Source: Prorocentrum cordatum
Taxonomy: Eukaryota > Sar > Dinophyceae > Prorocentrales > Prorocentraceae
Reading direction: 5' to 3'
Length of the DNA: 30,000 nt
Assembly: GCA_963575745.1 (NCBI GenBank)
Contig: CAUYUJ010016482.1
Span: 623,009-653,008 of the forward strand
Positions 8,950 to 18,800 of the stretch are shown in pieces. The notes under the pieces were generated by a model. That model saw nothing but the letters and a program-made list of their open reading frames with translations, did not search any database and was not told where the DNA came from. The position numbers and the translations under genes were made by a program. Numbering within the stretch: position 1 is the first letter of the stretch; the number at the start of each line of letters is the position of its first letter.

Positions 8950-9535
8950 AGCCGAGTTTTGGGGGCCGTTTTGGGGCCTCTTGGGGCCTCTTTTGGGCCT
9001 CTTGGGCGCCTCTTGGGGCGTCTTGGGGGCCTCTTGGGGGCCTCTTGGGGCCTTTTTGGGGCCTCCTGGGCGCCTTCTGGGGCGGAGGGCTCGATTTTTC
9101 AGTTGAGATTTCTTGGGGAGGGCCTCTTGGTCCGTCTTGGGCGGCACTTGGGCCGTCTTGGGGGCCCTCCTGGGCCGTTCCGGGGCCGTCTTGGGAGCCT
9201 CGTGGGCCGTCTTGGAGCGGTCTTGGGGGCCTCTTGGGCCGTCTTGGAGCGTCCGGAAGCCGAAAAAGCCAGAACACAAAAAACATCGAAAAAAACAATG
9301 AAAATCAACGATTTTGGCCTCTTGGGGCTCTCTTCGGAGGCCTCTTGGAAGGCTCTTGGGGCGTCTTGGAGGCCTCTTGGGCTGTCTTGGGGGCCTTTTG
9401 GGCCGTCTTGGGGTCATCTTCGGCGTCTTCGAGCGCTCTTTGGGCGTCTCGGGGGCCTCTTGGGCAGTCTTGGGGGCCTCTTGGGGCACTCTTGGCGCGC
9501 TCAGGGCGGCCTGAGAGGCCGCACCCAGAAGGAAA
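8950..9535 (+). repeat. Long GGCCTCTTGGGG array
   Basis: Roughly fifty degenerate units of 9-13 bp, built on GGCCTCTTGGGG, GGCCGTCTTGGG and GGCGTCTTGGGG. It is interrupted at 9241-9320 by an A-rich island beginning GTCTTGGAGCGTCCGGAAGC. The same island start occurs at about 21599 and 25831, so this is probably a fragment of the same dispersed element. Both strands stay open as Leu/Gly/Arg or Pro/Arg/Gln peptides, which I regard as artefacts. Confidence 0.85.
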
Positions 9536-9774
9536 ACCATCTCTGAGTTGAACCGGGCGGGACCTTGCCAGGCGGCGGGCGGGGTACTTTTCGCCGGGGG
9601 ACCCCCAGGGGCCGCCCCGCGCGCGCGAACTAGTACAATACAATTGTTAACCAGTTACCGGAGATCTTAGCACGCCTCTGGCCCGTTGGGCCGGCGAATT
9701 TTGAAAAAAAGTCAGCAGGGGCCAAATTGCTGATGTGAAGCAACATAGGTCTCGTAAATCCAGATTCGTGTTCA
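9536..9774. other. No gene recognised
   Basis: Short transition between two arrays. It contains CTGGCCCGTTGGGCCGG, a small palindrome at about 9677. Confidence 0.4.
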
Positions 9775-9945
9775 CCAAACTCACACTCTGACTCACTCAC
9801 ACTCAGACTCACTTGCACTCATAACCACTCGTATTCAGACTCGCTCGCACTTGGACTCATCATACCCAGATTCGTTCACACTCCGACTCGCTCACTCTCA
9901 GATCACTCACATTCAGATTCGCTTGCACTGCGGCTCACACTCAGG
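9775..9945 (+). repeat. CACTCA/GACTCA hexamer array 3
   Basis: Same degenerate hexamer family as at 4638 and 5345, on the same strand. Its left edge carries the GCTGATGTGAAGC word also found, inverted, beside array 2. Confidence 0.9.
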
Positions 9946-10089
9946 AGGCTGCCGCGACGTAGCCGGCGTGGCATTTGGCGAGCAGCACGCCAGAGAGCGG
10001 GCGTAGCAACTCCATGCGCTTGCCCGAGTTGCCGCAGCGAGAGCGGCAGGAGAAATCCCCGGCGATCACTTGTGCTCCTATCATCTTTC

Positions 10090-10318
10090 ATGAAATATTC
10101 AGGGGCAACGATAGGGGGGGATAAGCATCGGGGGGATGCATCGACCCCCAATCGCCCATTGATCGCCGATAGGGGCCCAATAGCCCCAACCTGCCTAGGA
10201 ACGTGCGGATTCACTATCGGAGGCCTGTCGCCGATCTATCGGCGATGTATGGATGATTCCAGGTGGATGCATCCTCCCCTGTGCCAGTCCCCCCCGATCG
10301 CTGCCCCTCAAATATGTC
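10090..10318. repeat. Foldback element, ~54-bp imperfect inverted repeats
   Basis: The left arm (10093-10146) contains AGGGGCAACGATAGGGGGGG and GGATGCATCGACC. The right arm (10262-10314) contains the complementary GGTGGATGCATCC and CCCCCCGATCGCTGCCCCT. Similarity may extend a little outward (CTCCTATC against GGAGTAGG). The middle holds TCGCCGATCTATCGGCGA, itself nearly palindromic. It could be a small MITE-like element. No clear target-site duplication was seen. Confidence 0.65.
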
Positions 10319-10829
10319 CAGAGGAGTAGGACGTCACTGCAGTCGTCCCTGTCGCCATCGTTGTCGCGCCTGTCGTCTGCGCGGCTTCGCTGTCACATCC
10401 AGATGCTCACAGACAGAGTTCCTCAGCGAGGCGTGACAGAAGTTCTGAGGAGCACATTGAAAGATTTTTCGCGTCGAGTGATTTCCTTTTAAGGAAGTGG
10501 ACCAGCGGCATTGGTGTCGCGGAAGAGGCTTGTTCAGGTGGTCACGGACCCAAGGTTTTATTAAACTCTCGGCTTCTTATTTCCCTCCTCCTCCGCTTCT
10601 CCCCCCTTTCTCCCCTTCCTTCCCCCGCGCCTTTGCCATGCACGGCTGCATGTTTTACGGGCGTCGGCAGCGCCTTCAGCATTGCTTAACAGAAGTGTCA
10701 CAGCGTCAGTGCCCAAGCGTCTACGCCCATACACAAGGGCGCAGGAAGCGACTAGCTCAACGATGCGTCACGTGGAAGCATTGTGATGAGGAGCGGAGTG
10801 AAGATGTTCCCTTGCTTCAAAGCTGGTGC
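10319..10829. other. No gene recognised
   Basis: No convincing frame. There is a short pyrimidine-rich patch at about 10578-10630. The rest is unassigned. Confidence 0.4.
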
Positions 10830-11120
10830 ACAGTACCACTGTGGAAGGTAAGGATTTAAATGGCCGTACGGCTGGTGCCGCCGACCCAACGGGACCACGA
10901 CGACGACGACCACGAACGGCAACGACGAGCTGATAACCCTTCCGCAAGCTCGGGACATGGTGCGAGCGGTGGGGGGACGAGGAGGAGACGGAGGAAGGCG
11001 GAGGAGGAGGAGGAGGAGGAGGAGGTGGACGAGGTGGGGGGGGAGGAGGGGGAGGAGGATGAGGACGACGAGGAGGAGGAGGACAATGTAGTACCATTTT
11101 GGAACGTAAGGATTCGAAGC
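10830..11120 (+). repeat. Direct repeats bracketing a GGA-rich core
   Basis: AGTACCACTGTGGAAGGTAA (10832 onward) and AGTACCATTTTGGAACGTAA (11090 onward) are near-identical over about 29 bp. They flank a GAC/GGA microsatellite at 10890-11085. The Asp/Glu/Arg-rich frame inside is a microsatellite artefact. Confidence 0.7.
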
Positions 11121-11564
11121 TCGTTCTCTGTAATGTGACCACGTGATTTTAGAGATATTTCGGGGGGGGTCAGCGCCCCGTTGGGAAACTCGACCATTCA
11201 TGAAATACATGCTGGGTTCGTTGCCGTCGAGGCCCTCGAGGCCGCCGGGTCGCCAGGCCAAAGACCCAGACGAGGCGCACCATGTGTTAGAACCCTTTTG
11301 ATCGGTTTGATGTTTTCCCGATTGATGTTTTGATTGTTTTACCGACGATACCACCCGATTCGATTTTTGTCGCCTGATCTACGACGACTTGCGCGAAGTT
11401 CAAAGCACCATCCCATCAGCGTGCGGTCCTTTACCCTGCGAGTTGGCTCGGCGCAGCGCAGAGGAGGGGATCGTGGAAGGAGGGAAACCAAGGAGGGGAG
11501 CGAGGGAAGAGGAAGAGGAGAAGCGAGAGTCGATTGCATGGTGGGACTGTCTGGCGACGAAGGA
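11121..11564. other. No gene recognised
   Basis: Mixed sequence with a purine-rich patch at 11458-11530. No coding frame looks protein-like. Confidence 0.4.
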
Positions 11565-11687
11565 CAGAAGCCGGCGGGGCTTCACAGAAGACCTCGTGCT
11601 TTCTGAGAAGCCACGTGAGCCTTGTCCGAACGCACCGACGGTTTCTCAGAAGGCGCGAGGGCTTCTGTGAAGCCCCGCCGGCCTCTG
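11565..11687 (+). repeat. Long hairpin, 40-45-bp arms, 33-nt loop
   Basis: Arm 11570-11609 (GCCGGCGGGGCTTCACAGAA onward) is complementary to arm 11643-11682 (ending TGAAGCCCCGCCGGC) at 37 of 40 positions. With a further five positions outward, one mismatched, this gives 45 bp and four mismatches. As + strand RNA two of the mismatches become G-U pairs. It may be a foldback element or a structured RNA. The loop is 11610-11642. Confidence 0.9.
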
Positions 11688-12529
11688 AGAATGCCTACCC
11701 CGTCTCATTTGCCCCTGGGCTTATGAAGTCCAGGGGGTACTACAGGAGGCATTCCAGCAAAATCATTAATGTAGCACCACAGTAACTTTAAAGTAACTCT
11801 AGCTCATTCGGCCAAAGTGTCCATCGCGGGGCCGTCACCCCGCCGCAAAGTAAGTTGTCGTTCCTTGTCAAGCAGGTGGCGCGACTATTGAAACCATGCA
11901 AACCGTGCGCCTGTAAATCACATGTGGTTCCTACCCAAACAACCACCTTGAATTCGGGACAAACGTAACAATGGTTTTCGAATGAGCTTTGCAGAACATC
12001 TGGTTGCATTGGGCCAGACAGAAGAAAACCAAGGGGGCCGTCGCCATGCAAGTCTTTGGGCATCAATGAATATCGGGTCTTCGTTGGGCTAACAAGTGGG
12101 CCCGTAATGAAGGCAGTTCCCCTTCTGGACGCATTGTTTTGTTTTTTCGCTCGCCCCGCTCCGTTCCTGGATTTGTTGGTTTGTCCTGACAGGGGCGGGT
12201 TTGGGGGGTGATTGTTTTTTGTCGTCAAGCTTCATTGCGCATGCATGCGGGAGCTTCGGCATGGTCAACGATTTCAGCTAGACTTGATAACTGATTGGCC
12301 CATGTGCGATTGCTGTCATGACCACAAATATTTTTTTTTCCTGGCGCTGCCTTTCGCCCTCTTCATTATTTCGTCTTTGCGTGTTATGTATCATTGAATG
12401 GTGCTTCCATGTATGGGTCCGCGAAATCGGTCGTCGCACGGGCTTCCGCCTGCTTGCCGCGGGCGCTGGCGGACACCCACTCGCTGTCGTGGGCGGCGGC
12501 TGCCACAAGCGGTCTCCGATCGCCGTATC
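11688..12529. other. No gene recognised
   Basis: About 840 bp of lower-GC, non-repetitive sequence. A minus-strand frame at 11788-12228 is open for 146 codons, but its peptide has no feature I recognise and no obvious start or splice context. I do not call it. Confidence 0.4.
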
Positions 12530-12632
12530 GCCCGCCTCGTCCTCCTCCCCCGCCTCCTCCACTTCCTCTCCCTACCCCGTCTTCTCCTCCTCCCCCTCCT
12601 GCTTCTCCTTCTCCCCCGTGCCCCCAGACGCT
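12530..12632 (-). repeat. Pyrimidine-rich CCT microsatellite
   Basis: CCTCCTCCCC-type triplets dominate the + strand. The frames across it are Pro/Ser/Leu-rich artefacts. Confidence 0.85.
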
Positions 12633-12739
12633 ACATTTTTTGTCGGCGCCCCGCCGCGGCTGGGGCCAGGTTGTCGCTAATGCCGCCCGCGGGCGCGCGG
12701 GCGCCCCGCGGGTGCCCGTCGCGTTTATTGCACCACGCC

Positions 12740-13015
12740 GCATGCCCGCAAAGCTTGCACCAGGTAGCTTCTACTGCAGCTCGCACCGCATAACTCGCGC
12801 AACATTTGCCGCCCTACGTAGTTTACGCGACGTAGTTTGCACGCCGTGCCCAGCACCACGTAGCATGGGCCACATAGCTTGCCTCATGTTGCCAGCACAC
12901 CAATACGTACACACCACATGTTGTACTGTATCCTCACACTGCGTGTGCCACGCTGAAACGATCGCACTGTGTCGGTTTCACTACGTAGCTTACGCCAAAT
13001 AGCTTGCGCAACAAC
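12740..13015 (+). repeat. ACGTAGYTTGCGC degenerate repeat upstream of gene 1
   Basis: Words such as ACGTAGTTTACGCGA, ACGTAGTTTGCACG, CACATAGCTTGCC, ACGTAGCTTACGC and AAATAGCTTGCGC recur at intervals of about 18-25 bp or multiples. The block ends about 240 bp before the gene 1 start. It is a degenerate minisatellite that could also carry upstream control sites. No such role can be shown from sequence. Confidence 0.6.
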
Positions 13016-13225
13016 AGGCAATTATTGAACGGAGGGGTCCAGCGTGGCGAACGTAACACATCGCCGTGGTGTCTCTTGGGTTTCGCACATGATGACCATG
13101 CGCACGCGCACTTGGATACCAGCCGCGCGTTCACATCGACGCACGCCCGCGTCTTGCTTCGCACGTCCGTGATATTGAGCACATAACGCGCTCAGGTTCG
13201 TGGTCCGTTGTCGTGTTCTGTTTGT

Positions 13226-13255
13226 TTTTGTCTCAAGCCCATTTGCATTTTGCAG
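13226..13255 (+). promoter_or_regulatory. Possible trans-splice acceptor or relict leader before gene 1
   Basis: The segment TTTTTGTCTCAAG (13224-13236) differs at two positions from the 3' end of the dinoflagellate spliced leader (ATTTTGGCTCAAG). It is followed by a T-rich stretch ending TTTTGCAG directly against the ATG at 13256. This fits either a degenerate relict leader or an ordinary AG acceptor for leader addition. The leader match is weak. Confidence 0.35.
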
Positions 13256-15811
13256 ATGGCTTCCTGGGGTGACATAGCAGCTGCCCCTCTTCCCGAGCAA
13301 GACCTCCGTGAGGAGGATGACGGCGATGGCGACAGGCTCGTTGCTGCATACGATGCCGCCCGCACCGACGGGCAATTCACGGTGCGGTCAAAACGGGGGA
13401 GGCCTGATCGTAGGTTGCAGGAGGTGCTCAGGGAATCGGCGACCAGATGTGTCGCAAGCGTTCCAGCCCGTGGCTCCGATGATGAACGGAGCATCGTCCC
13501 TGCGTCCTCGGATATTGCATTGCCGCCCCCGACCCAGATGATGGTTGGACCGAAGTTGTCGCCGTGTGTGCAAGGGACTTTGTTTGTGCCCAACAAGGTC
13601 TGTCAGGGTTTGATTGCTGCCTACAAGTACTCATGCGTGAATCCTGGCACTCGGGACCAGGACGTGCTCACAATATCAGGCGCTTTAGTGCACGCCGAAG
13701 GCACGAATTCTTGGAAGTCTCTGGGGTCGTCTCTCGGCGTGCCGCGGCAGACCCTGAAACGTAAGTTTCACAAGTTCGTTGAGGCGATCACGTTGGCACA
13801 AGCATGCGTACGGACATCCCAGGACGAACATCTCGTCACCTCACTAGCTCGAGGATGCTGCGTGTATTATGTCGACCAGAGCAGATACGACGAGACACCG
13901 ATGAAGGCGACAGTCCGACCAGACAAGGATTACCTCGGTGGCGTCTCGGGTTCAAGTGCTGCCCTCGCCAATCAATCGGCATCTCCAGCGGAATTGCTCA
14001 TGCGACATTTGGAGAAAAACTTGAAGTTTTCACCTGATGCGTCAAAAATTCTTCAGACCCAGAGCTCTGTCGGAATGCTGCTCAACCTTGGGGATGCATA
14101 TGTAGGCATAATCGGTGATGTAGCGTGTCCTTTACAGATTCTTGAACGGAACAGCGGCGCCTGCATCAGAGATGCGATTGCAGGCAACTCTGTCGTGGGA
14201 GCTGGCGCCCAATCTTTCGACCATAAGTGCAGAGCTGTGTGCACCGACAGGGGCTCAGCGAACCTTCTTGCGGAGAAATTGGTGCTCAGGGATCGGGGGC
14301 CGACTTGGTCCACGTTGTGGAACCCGTGCGAAGTCCATATCGTGGCTATGGCTGCAGATAAGAGTGTCGGGAAGTTCTTTGATGCCGACGTATCTGGTTC
14401 CATCAATTGTGCGCTGTCGATGCGATCGGGCCCGACAATGAACATATTCCGACAGTGCCTCCAGCATGTAATCAGAATGCAGCTTCGGCCGATGCCTGGG
14501 CAGCCCTCCCAAGATGCGATTGATTACAGGCAATGGTGCATTAAGACTGTTTTGCAGGTTGGGTCAGATATCCAAGCCAAGCGCGTGTTGCTGTCAGTCC
14601 TTCCGAACGGTGACTGGAGGAAGGAGGGGGTCGTCGAGTTTCACTGTTCACGAGCATTTCTGGACCAAGTTGGGGAGGAACGGATTTCTCGCGTCGTGTC
14701 GAAGGGCATCATGTACGCACTGGCGTCATCACAGCCGAGTGTATTTCCGCGAAATCGTTGGTTGGGCGCAGACTTGGCCATGGAAGAGTTGTGCAGACTG
14801 GAATGTATTCATGGCCTTTTATGTTCTACATGTCCTATTTTCTGCCAGCGGTTGTCCAGGAAAGGCTTGCCAGCGCCGTTGCCAGGCGGCGGCCTCCCTC
14901 CCCCTGGAGGCGGCCCCGCGCTACTTCCCATCCGCGACGAGGAGGGCGACGACGATGAATTTGACGGTGGCGGCGTGGGGCCTGCGTCCCACGAGGCGCC
15001 AGCCGGCGCGCAGGCCGCTGGCAAGGATGGCGAAGAGACGGATTGGGCAAGGGAGAACGCAAAGCGGCGGAAAAAAACTTTGGAGTGGCTTGCATCGAAG
15101 CCTTTGCCCAGGATTCTCGCCATGAGGCAGCTTCTTGGACCGCAGGCACATTTGCTCGCCAAGCAGCTGCAGGTAGGATCGCACGAGTGGGAATTTAAAG
15201 AGAGGGCGAAGCTAGCGGCTGCGATCAACCAGGGTCGCAACACTGATGGCGTCAGGGCATATCGAGTGGCGGTTGCAGCTTGCGGGGACCTAGAATCAGC
15301 ATTCGTGAGAGATACGACAGAACTTGCAACGCAGCGGGAGAATTGGATTCACTACCCAGCCCATTGTGTGAATATGGCTTTCAATTCGGAGATTTTCAGG
15401 TCCATGAGTGCAGCGCTGTGCATAATCGAGCAGAACATGTCCAGTCTTCACAATGAATTCCCGATCAAGTTGTTCAAGCTTCTCAGAGACCCAACGCTAG
15501 CCGATGCCATGTCGAAGGAGCCCCCGTGCGTGATGGATTCCTGGACCGCCGACATGCTGACGCGACATCCTGGTTTCGTCGGCCCCGGGTTCAAGGCGAA
15601 GCTGATTTTGACAGCGCTCGTCCACTTCACCGACATCTCTTGCATTGAACCGCTACATTCTTCTATTCGCAGGTTGCTGGTGCAGCGGTCGGTGCAAACG
15701 CACGCCCTAGACATCTCAGATTGCGATGTGGAGTTCATGTTGCAGCAGTTTCGTCGGTTTTCAAAGCACATCGGCTTCGATCCGCAGGTCGTGAAGGGCA
15801 TGAAGAAACGG
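13256..15811 (+). CDS. Gene 1 exon 1: helix-turn-helix and RNase H-like core
   Basis: Residues 1-852. The N-terminal 100 residues are acidic and basic linkers (KRGRPDRR near residue 46). SWKSLGSSLGVPRQTLKRKF resembles a helix-turn-helix. Candidate catalytic residues are Asp207, Asp331 and Glu798, with Cys358/His361 and Arg501-Trp502 between. A long helical insertion between Trp502 and Glu798 would match the hAT layout, although spacing is larger than in Hermes. The exon must end near 15811 (CGG|GTGGCC) or 15838 (CAC|GTGCCA). Beyond these the frame becomes unremarkable before a TAA at 15872-15874. Confidence 0.8.
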
Positions 15812-18800
15812 GTGGCCCCCCTCGCACCCCCTCTGCACGTGCCATTGTTTGTGCGCATGCGTGTGTCCTTGTAATGTGGATGGTTGCGTTTAGGCGAGCG
15901 CTCATGTCCCACGTCCAGTCGTACACCAGTAGCATGGCTGGACATGGTGTCTCCCAAGGGGCCCACTTGCGACTGATTCAATTGATAGGCGTGCTGTGTA
16001 CCTTCGTTCGGTGGTCGTCGTCGTTGCAATGTCACGGCGTGTGCATCCAGTCTACACTTGCGAGATGGGTCCATGTTTGGCATGTGCCATTCTTGTGCGA
16101 TGGGCCACGGTATCGTGCGATGTCTGGTCGGCGTCGCATCGTTGTCGCCACTTGCTTGCCACTATCTCGGGGCGAAGTTATCCCTGGGAGGGGCTTGTGT
16201 CAGTGTCATCGGGTCTGCGTCAGAGTTGTACATGCATGCGATGGCCATACTACCGCACTTGATATCGTTGTCCTAGTTGCTGCTGTAGTGACATCAGTAG
16301 CAGTTGCGGTTGTAGTGGTAGTGGGTGGTATTACAAGCGTAGCCGCAGTGTGATAGTGACAGCGCTAGTAGGAGTCACATCAGCAGTGGTAGTGGTGGGC
16401 AGCGACGGCAGTGAACGCGGCAGTGGTGGTAGTAGTCGTCGCCTTCGTAATTTCATGAGTAGCATCATATACGCCCGCGATAGCAGCATCGGTAGCGCTG
16501 GTAGCAGTAACGGCATCAGCAGCCTTAGCACGCGCACCGTCCGCTGCCCGCGGGATGCCTCAGGTGGGCCGCGAGCCGACGCGCAAGAGCGTCAAGAAGC
16601 AGCTCTTGCAGGCTAAGCCGCTGCGTACTGGAGGAGGAGGGGCATGGAGGGCATGGGTTCACGTGCAGGCTCAGGGTTCCAGCGGGCTTCCTGATATTGC
16701 AGCAATCGCAGCTACGTACCACGCAGCCAAGGCTGCAAATTCATCTGCGTATTTGGAAGCCAGGAGCCTTGGTGGAGCAGCGTCTCTGTCAGCGAAAGTA
16801 TTGAGAAGCCTCGGTGGTCAGAGAGCTCGTCCTTTTGGCCTTTCCACGAAAGAGCTTCGTGCAAGGGCGAAGGTTGCAGCCAGGCTGCATCAAAGCAGAC
16901 TCATGGTCAACAAGAGCATTTCTGAGCACGTCGGCGACGCGGTCCGCTTGAGGCAGGAGGACGCGGATGAGGGGGTGAAGATCGCGAGGGGGGTGGAGAG
17001 GCTGAGGGCGCAGAGAAAGTCCGAGGAGGATGAGAGGGACAGGCGAGCTCTCGTTCAGTATGCCGCTACGGCTGGCAAGGCTGCTGTTGACGCTTTGATG
17101 GTTCATGTGCCGAACTTGGTCAGGGATGAGATTGTCGCGATCCCCTCGGAGGGGTGCTCGCTCCTTGCGATGCGTTCTAGTTCCGTGCAAATGGCAACGC
17201 AAGCGTGTGCTTGGATAGAAGCCTCGTCGGGGCACGACGTCGGCGCAATGCTTGAGAAGCAGCGGGCAGCCAGACACGCAACAATACTTCATTCTGGAGA
17301 CGATTCTGTGGTTGAAGACATTACTTTGTGCAGGAAGCGCTTATGGTGCACGTGCGATGAATCAGGGGAGGTTTCTTGGGCGATGAAGAACAAGTTTTTG
17401 AGGGAGATGAAGTCCATCTTTGCACCGCGACCCAGGGGCCTCGAAGATGTTTTGCAAAGTGGGAGCGTCGTTGTGAAAATCGTCGGCCACAAGCTTGTTG
17501 ACGTTGGCCCTTCTGCTTCTGGATGGGCGGCGGTATCAGCTCACAAGGATGAGGAGGTAGATTCGGTCACCTTTCTGCACATTGGCTCGATGCTCTTCAA
17601 CCCTTACCAGCCCACTTACCAGAACATGGAAGTTATACCTTGCCCGTGGCCGTCCATAGAAGCCGACGGGCGCGCCAGAGGCAGGTTGTGGCTACAGGCA
17701 TCACCGTGCTGCGTTGTTCTGTGTTTTTTCGGCATGTGCTTTGCGCCTGCTTGCCGCTTGCCCTCGTCGCCCGTGTTCACAGGTTCTCCCTCTTATCACT
17801 ATTGCGTCTGTTCGAGCCCCCTCGCCCTTCGTTCCCATCCTTACTGGTATGATCCGATGCGTGCGGTTCTCCAGCAGCATTCCATGCCAGTGAGTTTGTA
17901 TCACGGAAGCGCCTACTAGGTATTCCCAGCCATATTGTGTACCGTCGCGCGTCAAAGTTCAATGTCATGTCTCGCGGCATGCATGCCCGCGCAGCTTTAC
18001 ATTGCTGCTCCGATGTAGGCAGTGGTAGTACATTCAGCGTTGAGCCTTGAGCCACAGTCGACGCTCTCTGGGCCCCACAGCGCCGCAACTTCGAAAAATA
18101 CATATCGGCCGCTCAAGCCTGCGTGGAATAACACGAATACTGGGCTTCCTCGCTGAGACATAGTTTTGTTTGGCGAAAGCAGATTGGATGGTAGGCGCAG
18201 CTGGGTGGGGGCGGCGGTGAATGAGGGCGGGGCGTGGCCCCCGACCTGCGAGAGCGGGGGCTAACTCCTAACCACCTGCCGCCCGTGCCACATAATAGTA
18301 CGCGGTGCTTTCCGCCCCGCGCCAGGTTAAGGCTGCGATTTCCAACATGTTGTCGCCTTTTTATCAGATAATGCCATGCGGCTCACATGCCGCCGCGGCG
18401 GGCAACGCCCAGACCCCGCTATGCTGATCAAATGGTGCCACGCAGCGCGCCCCCATTCAAATGTGGCCAGTGGCTAAACCTGCGCGCACTTGTCAAACAT
18501 GCAGTACGTCGCGCGACCACCCACAGATTAGAACGTCTCAATGCATGTGGTATCGTGCCAAATAACCTTGTGCGGTGGGCATATCGTTACCGCGGCTGGA
18601 TCCTAGGACCTGCCACGCATGTCAACTAATGCCATGCGGCGCGCCTTCCGCTAAGGGGGCTGACTCCTAAGCCCCTGTCAGCTCCATCAAACAATACCAT
18701 GCGATGAGCGCCCCGCATCGGCGGCTAACTCCTAAGCGTCCAACTTCCCTATCAAACAATACCATGTGGTGACGCCCAGCTAAGGCGGCTGGCTTTCACA

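Noticed and set aside
8845-9546. Long Leu/Gly/Arg-rich (+) and Pro/Arg/Gln-rich (-) frames
   Set aside because: They are translations of the GGCCTCTTGGGG array, open on both strands at once. No plausible start or splice context.
11788-12228. A 146-codon minus-strand frame in non-repetitive sequence
   Set aside because: No recognisable motif, no start context and a composition not clearly different from the opposite strand. Kept as unassigned sequence.
16555-16563. ATG at 16555 as the start of an independent 454-residue protein
   Set aside because: The three codons before the AG border look intronic. The following sequence begins abruptly with basic residues, and the phase-0 join to exon 1 explains the frame better.
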